Of a stretch of 64,000 nucleotides of DNA, positions 60,601-64,000 are shown piece after piece. Source of the stretch: CAZPDM01 sp964585305 (GTDB lineage Bacteria; Planctomycetota; Uabimicrobiia; Uabimicrobiales; JABWCH01); assembly GCA_964585305.1 (NCBI GenBank), contig CAZPDM010000004.1, positions 1-64,000 of the forward strand, read 5' to 3'. The position numbers and the translations under genes are program-made. The number at the start of each line of letters is the position of its first letter. Positions within the stretch are counted from its first letter, which is position 1. Under the pieces are notes generated by a model. That model saw only the letters and a list, made by a program, of their open reading frames with translations. It was not told the DNA's origin and searched no databases.

Positions 60601-61355
60601 TGAATGGCCTTAATGTTTGGGATAGTTTAGCAAAGAAAAAATACGATCTCATTCTTTTAGATATTCAAATGCCTGGAATGGATGGATATAGTGTTATTCG
60701 TAAATTGAGAGCAACTCCTGAATATGCTAATATCCCTGTTATTGCAATGACTGCGCATGCGCTAAATGGAGATCGCGAAAAATGCTTGGAAGCAGGAATG
60801 ACAGATTATATTCCTAAACCACTTAATAAAACCGAAGTAGAAATTGTTATCCAAAAAGTTCTCGAAAGAAGTAATCTAAATCCTAAAAATATTGACACAA
60901 ATAAGGTAGAAAAAACGGATATTATATCTTTGAAAGATTTAAGTGTATCTTCAGAAAAAAAGAAAGATTCTCCTATTCCAGATATTGTGCGTAATTTAAT
61001 TTGGGAGGATGATAGTGAAGTTTTTAACCATGAAGATATGCTAAAAAGAGTTAATGGCGATGAAAAGATTATGAAAGAGTCATTGGTAATTTTTGTTCAA
61101 GATATGCCAAACCAATTAGAAAAACTAGGACAAGCTATCCAACAAAAGAATTTTAATCATATTCGAAGCTATACACAAAGTATAAAAAGTGTAGCAGAGA
61201 ATATGAGTGCTCAAGCAATGAAAAAAATCGCAGAAGAAATAGAGTATGCTCTTAAAGCAAATGATATTTCATGTATAGAACTTTTATATGCTCATCTTCA
61301 TATAGAGTTTGACAAGTTGATTAGTTATTTAAGAGAAATAGAAATAACTTCATAA
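57666..61355 (+). CDS. Hybrid sensor histidine kinase with multiple PAS domains
   Basis: 1229 residues without membrane helices, hence a cytoplasmic sensor. Three to four PAS-like domains occupy about residues 25-505 (VILDINYKILDANN, FTIDPKTLKIVDCN, IATIDGKFIRMNRVW, MILDAEYSILCSN), with a Cys-rich loop NQKCYCIVHR near 435. The kinase core has phospho-acceptor His532 in SHEIRTPING, DTGIGISFEKI and GGTGLGLSI. A degenerate receiver-like domain follows (about 787-905; VILEATS in place of the Asp segment), then a good receiver with LLVEDNYIN and Asp999 in LLDIQMPGMDG. The C-terminal 110 residues resemble an HPt domain in which the His is Gln1171. Confidence 0.92.
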   Translation: MSEDKSLSKENVSDSIQCEEKQHFYTALFHSTPVGYVILDINYKILDANNTFLSMLNTDKNALIIKGLNNIVHQEEQKILQDFLYDLENKSIEIRLLKNKEDFIWSQMSGYLIPHFFLENGRSQPIILLMFNNIDILKRMETHLLRFQATIDNTIEVIFTIDPKTLKIVDCNEPTNLILKYDRAELFSLELSKIIPNISQDNMISLLNCLVSGEQEYISLETDYYSKNSEIFSMCLIMRPFKNNKGTHVIFTAQDITDRKKIEKDLLAKQEELDSFFSLTPDLLCIATIDGKFIRMNRVWEKMLGFSLEQLLQHSLLDFVHPEDYNETYSHLKNLCNSQNSITFTNRYLSITRGYCWLEWRAISYQNKYIYTIARDISQNIQQQRQIQQQIQEWHDTFNSMGHAIMILDAEYSILCSNKAQDILFGITKKCENQKCYCIVHRNKSIIPECFFKRVVTTGEAEEQEFYEPSIQKYIRVRMDPIFDEQKKVKKIVHQIIDITKQKEYEEKLKLLAKQAAAADAAKSQFLASMSHEIRTPINGILGNISLLRETALNEEQNELLDAAQTSAHLLLSIINDILDFSKIEAGQMILHEELFEFHSLIEDSIASLWNRDCTRPIEIISIIDRHIPQYLYGDAKRIQQIIINLVGNAIKFTEQGHILVTATLLEKDESPFQPGLIFPDLAVQLPTPIKKENNIQLLISVQDTGIGISFEKITQIFSPFVQGDNIDRKYGGTGLGLSICKKLVNIMSGEIGVASDLGKGSNFSFTISLKQALDASAIEIPEAIRKCKVMLITSNSYLKKSMLEIFATWGMDCYIYSNSEIAIRELLMAEKNNHSFDIVILEATSYSHDILQNILQISVYAKNRVIVLTPMIKTNQTVFKEYDKKFYSLLRPFQRKKILAKILEILSGKESFLTQEKDPSTKRVITARYEQAAGSSEKKDIAVSKNTKILLVEDNYINQKVAIGILKNIGYQDVDLIMNGLNVWDSLAKKKYDLILLDIQMPGMDGYSVIRKLRATPEYANIPVIAMTAHALNGDREKCLEAGMTDYIPKPLNKTEVEIVIQKVLERSNLNPKNIDTNKVEKTDIISLKDLSVSSEKKKDSPIPDIVRNLIWEDDSEVFNHEDMLKRVNGDEKIMKESLVIFVQDMPNQLEKLGQAIQQKNFNHIRSYTQSIKSVAENMSAQAMKKIAEEIEYALKANDISCIELLYAHLHIEFDKLISYLREIEITS

Positions 61356-61370
61356 TTTTTTCTAAAAAAC

Positions 61371-61403
61371 AAAAAAATTCGCGTATATAACGCGAATTTT
61401 TTT
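61371..61403. terminator. Bidirectional terminator between histidine kinase and bamA
   Basis: AAAAAAATTCGCGT and ACGCGAATTTTTTT with a five-base loop, between convergent genes. Confidence 0.88.
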
Positions 61404-61408
61404 GTTTT

Positions 61409-63805
61409 TTAGAATGGTTTCCCAAAAGAGAAACTAAATACGCGGGTATCGTCGCCATCTTCCTTCATAAGAGGGAACCCAAAATCAAATGCAAATGGTC
61501 TTGGCCCAAAGAAAGGTATTTTTACCCGAAATCCAAAACCAACAGAAGCTCGCATAGTATCAAATATGGTGGTATTAACACTTTTGACAACACTGCCAAA
61601 GTCAGTAAAGACTACGACTCGAATAACATCTTCATAAATAGGAATGCTATATTCGACTGTTCCCAATAGCATAAAATTGCCGCCAATAGGATCGTCTGCT
61701 CGTCCAGGATAGTTTTCCCGTGGGCTTACTCCTCGGTATGCAAAACCGCGTAAAGAAGAAGAGCCTCCAGCAAAATAACGTTCAAAAATAGGTACTTTTT
61801 CAGAAGGGGAATGTGCAGTTGCAAAATCAAGTTTAAGGCCTAAAGAAAGAACATGTTTATATCCAGAACTATTTGTATAAATACTATTGAACCATGCAGT
61901 ACGAACATGAAATTTTGAAAAATCATAATCGCCGCCTAAAAAGACTCCGGCAGTTTCATAAGAAATTCCAAATATATAGCCTCGTGTGGCTAAGATAAAA
62001 TCATCTCTAGTATCAAGTGTTATATCAAAAGTTAATGTAGAAAGTAGACTATGTCCTTTTACGGCAAAAACATCTCTTGGTGCAACATCTTCAACTTCGA
62101 CAATACCAACACCTTCTATTTTATATGTTACTTTAGCTTCAATATCTCGTGTGAGTCTTCTCCCAATAGAAATTTGAGATCCGATTCTTTCTTCATCATA
62201 AGATTCATAACCATAAGCCATGCTATATGCTTCTATCCCTAAACTCCAATCTGTTCCAAACAGATAAGGTTCAGTAAAAGCAGCACGAAACCGCATAAGG
62301 TTTTTGCCTATTTGAACAAAAGAATCAAATGTTTGGCCTGCTCCAGTAAAACTATCTCCAGAAAAAAATTCTGACCAACTATTTGGCCAGCCTGCAATAT
62401 CAAAATTTCTTTTTGTAAAAGAAATTTCTCCAACTGCACCTAAATCTGAAGTAATTCCTGCTGCGAATCTTAAATTTCCTGTTCTTCCTTCTTCAACTGA
62501 TACAAGCAAATCTTTCCAATTTGGTTCATCAGTATCCATAAAATCAACTTTGATAGTTTCAAAATAATTGAGACGTCGTATTCTGCTTTGGCTTTCTTCT
62601 AGTTTTCCAAGATGAAATTGTTCTCCAGGATTTATTAAAACCTCTCTTCTAATTACATTATCTTGGGTAAGAGAGTTTCCTTTAATTTCTATTTTTCGAA
62701 TATAAGTTTTTGTTCCCTCTTGTATCTTATAGTGAATATTAACGCTTGTTTTTTTTACATCTGTAATTGTAACAAGTGGTTGGACTTTAATATCAAGAAA
62801 GCCATTTTCACCATAAAGTTTCTCTATTTTGGATTTATCTTCCAACATATCATTTTGTCTGAAGAATGAACCAAAACGAAGATTTGTGCGCGTCTCAATT
62901 TCTTTTAGAGTAAAGAGCTTATTACCTTCAAAGGTGATCGCATCAACAGTATATCGTTCGCCTTCTTCTACTACGATATTGATGTCCATTTCTGTACGAT
63001 CGGTACTATACATAATGTCGCGTAAATGCAATCTTACATCTAAGAATCCTTCGGAACGGTAATAATTCCTCATCAATAATAAATCTTCTTGGAAACTTTC
63101 TTCATCAAAATATTGAGAACTAAACAGCGCGCTTTCTTGTGTTTTGATTGGATCAAGTAATGTGCCTTTTGTAAATGTTTTGTTGCCAAAAAAATTTATA
63201 CTTCTGATAGTTACTTCTGGCCCTTCATCTACAATAATATGTAAATCAATCCAACTTCCACTAGGTTTTTTTTCTGTCTTAATATTCGCAAATAAATATC
63301 CCTTTTTCCTATACATTTCAGTTAGATTTTGGATATCTAGAGATAAAGTATGAGAAGCAAGATAGCGTTCTTGAGTAATACGTAAGGTCCTCAATATTTC
63401 ATCTGTACCAATTTCATGGTTACCAAATACTTTAATTTCTCCAAGTAATTGATTTTCTGTTACCAAAAAAGTTACTTGTACGCCGTTGCTAGTTTGCTCC
63501 ACCTGTACTTCAAGGTTCGCAAATAGACCTAATTGGTGAAGTCGTTGAATGTCATTTTTGAGAGCTTTAGAGGAGAATGCCACCCCAGGCTGAATCTCCA
63601 GCTTAGGCTTGATGCTTTCTTCGGATATAGTCATTAAGCCTCGAATAATAACAGCAGACACCTTGCTATTTTCTTGACTATAACAATTTTGAGCAATGAC
63701 TATAATAAGAAGGATTAGCAAAACATAACGTAGTTTTTTTAAGTTTTGGCAACAACCTTTTTCTATCAAAGATCCCAAGTGTAGAAATTCGTTGGGAAAA
63801 TGCAT
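61409..63805 (-). CDS. bamA: Outer membrane protein assembly factor BamA
   Basis: 798 residues of the Omp85 family. The N-terminal signal segment (VLLILLIIVIAQNCYSQ) is preceded by a 26-residue polar extension. Then come about five POTRA repeats (AVIIRGLMTISEESI, EIKVFGNHEIGTDEIL, SINFFGNKTFTKGTL, AITFEGNKLFTLKEIE, KIEIKGNSLTQDNVIRRE), and a beta-barrel from about residue 450. The barrel carries GGSSSLRGFAYRGV, the Omp85 lid-lock RGF motif, and the chain ends with Phe, as for BAM substrates. It inserts barrel proteins into the outer membrane and proves a diderm envelope. GGGAG precedes the ATG. Confidence 0.95.
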   Translation of the reverse strand: MHFPNEFLHLGSLIEKGCCQNLKKLRYVLLILLIIVIAQNCYSQENSKVSAVIIRGLMTISEESIKPKLEIQPGVAFSSKALKNDIQRLHQLGLFANLEVQVEQTSNGVQVTFLVTENQLLGEIKVFGNHEIGTDEILRTLRITQERYLASHTLSLDIQNLTEMYRKKGYLFANIKTEKKPSGSWIDLHIIVDEGPEVTIRSINFFGNKTFTKGTLLDPIKTQESALFSSQYFDEESFQEDLLLMRNYYRSEGFLDVRLHLRDIMYSTDRTEMDINIVVEEGERYTVDAITFEGNKLFTLKEIETRTNLRFGSFFRQNDMLEDKSKIEKLYGENGFLDIKVQPLVTITDVKKTSVNIHYKIQEGTKTYIRKIEIKGNSLTQDNVIRREVLINPGEQFHLGKLEESQSRIRRLNYFETIKVDFMDTDEPNWKDLLVSVEEGRTGNLRFAAGITSDLGAVGEISFTKRNFDIAGWPNSWSEFFSGDSFTGAGQTFDSFVQIGKNLMRFRAAFTEPYLFGTDWSLGIEAYSMAYGYESYDEERIGSQISIGRRLTRDIEAKVTYKIEGVGIVEVEDVAPRDVFAVKGHSLLSTLTFDITLDTRDDFILATRGYIFGISYETAGVFLGGDYDFSKFHVRTAWFNSIYTNSSGYKHVLSLGLKLDFATAHSPSEKVPIFERYFAGGSSSLRGFAYRGVSPRENYPGRADDPIGGNFMLLGTVEYSIPIYEDVIRVVVFTDFGSVVKSVNTTIFDTMRASVGFGFRVKIPFFGPRPFAFDFGFPLMKEDGDDTRVFSFSFGKPF

Positions 63806-63829
63806 TGTAACTCCCGCGTAAAAAATAGT

Positions 63830-63858
63830 TTTCCCAGAACTAAAGTTGCTCTGGGAAA
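63830..63858 (-). terminator. Terminator after dnaB
   Basis: TTTCCCAGA and TCTGGGAAA arms with an 11-base loop. On the minus strand the stem is followed by a run of T, placed between the dnaB stop and the bamA ribosome site. Confidence 0.75.
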
Positions 63859-64000
63859 TTAGGTTTCTCTGGATATAGAAACAAATCGTGTGAATTGTTT
63901 AAAGAAGCATAATTCGATGGATCCCGTCGGACCATTGCGGTTTTTTCCAATGACAACTTCGGCAATACCTTGTTTACTGCTATTTTTATTGTAATATTCA
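63859..64000 (-). CDS. dnaB: Replicative DNA helicase DnaB, C-terminal end (partial)
   Basis: The gene runs off the right edge. The visible 46 codons end at TAA 63859-63861 and encode KQGIAEVVIGKNRNGPTG followed by a SIELCFFKQFTRF-type tail. AE-x-IIGK-x-RNGPTG-x-(V/I)-x-L-x-F is the conserved C-terminal RecA-fold signature of DnaB, which unwinds DNA at the replication fork. A RadA or gp4-like helicase is excluded by this motif. The start and the rest lie outside the window. Confidence 0.9.
   Translation of the reverse strand, partial: EYYNKNSSKQGIAEVVIGKNRNGPTGSIELCFFKQFTRFVSISRET

Overview
This is a 64 kb, clearly AT-rich (roughly one third G+C by eye), gene-dense piece of a bacterial chromosome, with about 40 genes and one 100-N scaffold gap. 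The cell is a diderm: it has BamA, a heptosyltransferase, GmhA and GDP-mannose dehydratase for surface glycans, Tat export, lipoproteins and a pseudopilin. Three Hanks-type Ser/Thr kinases (two with FHA domains, one fused to a formylglycine-enzyme-like domain), an ECF sigma/FecR-like anti-sigma pair, a LamG pseudopilin and a signal peptidase I with a very large insertion together resemble Planctomycetota or related PVC-type bacteria. That placement is inference; no rRNA is present.

Layout. 1-9.9 kb: phosphoesterase, signal peptidase I, FHA kinase, cysS, dprA, phoH, a zinc-ribbon membrane protein and tatA. 10 kb: two near-identical CAT tRNAs. 10.3-13.2 kb: a second FHA kinase and an acyl-CoA dehydrogenase. 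13.3-22.4 kb (minus): an ECF sigma and anti-sigma heading a co-directional run with a large membrane protein, a 1223-residue coiled-coil protein and a glycosyltransferase. 22.5-28.7 kb: heptosyltransferase, a 64-residue leader-like protein, a LamG pseudopilin, an AAA ATPase bracketed by 52-bp inverted repeats, pdxS and a Pro/Tyr lipoprotein. 29-37.6 kb (minus): a Ppx-like protein, an alpha-oxoamine synthase, a repeat-rich membrane protein containing the gap, tsaD, gmhA and gmd. 37.7-42.7 kb: ApbE, a ubiquitin-like/E2-like gene split by a frameshift, and a GCS2 plus RimK-like peptide-ligase pair. 43-64 kb: kinase-FGE protein, UMF1 transporter, YgiQ radical SAM enzyme, sigma54 activator, two paralogous propeller lipoproteins, a hybrid histidine kinase, bamA and the end of dnaB.

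The most notable candidate is 38885-39834. A strong promoter precedes a reading frame with a ubiquitin-like fold pattern ending in Val-Val-Gly-Gly, followed by the start of an E2 (UBC) domain. The rest of the E2 core, with an HPR motif and a Cys at the E2 active-site position, continues in the -1 frame after a run of ten A. If the frames are joined by slippage, or by correcting an indel, the product is a 316-residue Ubl-E2 protein. No E1-like or JAB protease gene is in the window. The convergent neighbours are two peptide-bond-forming ligases, so this may be a protein- or peptide-conjugation locus. Intergenic space also carries several families of short repeats.
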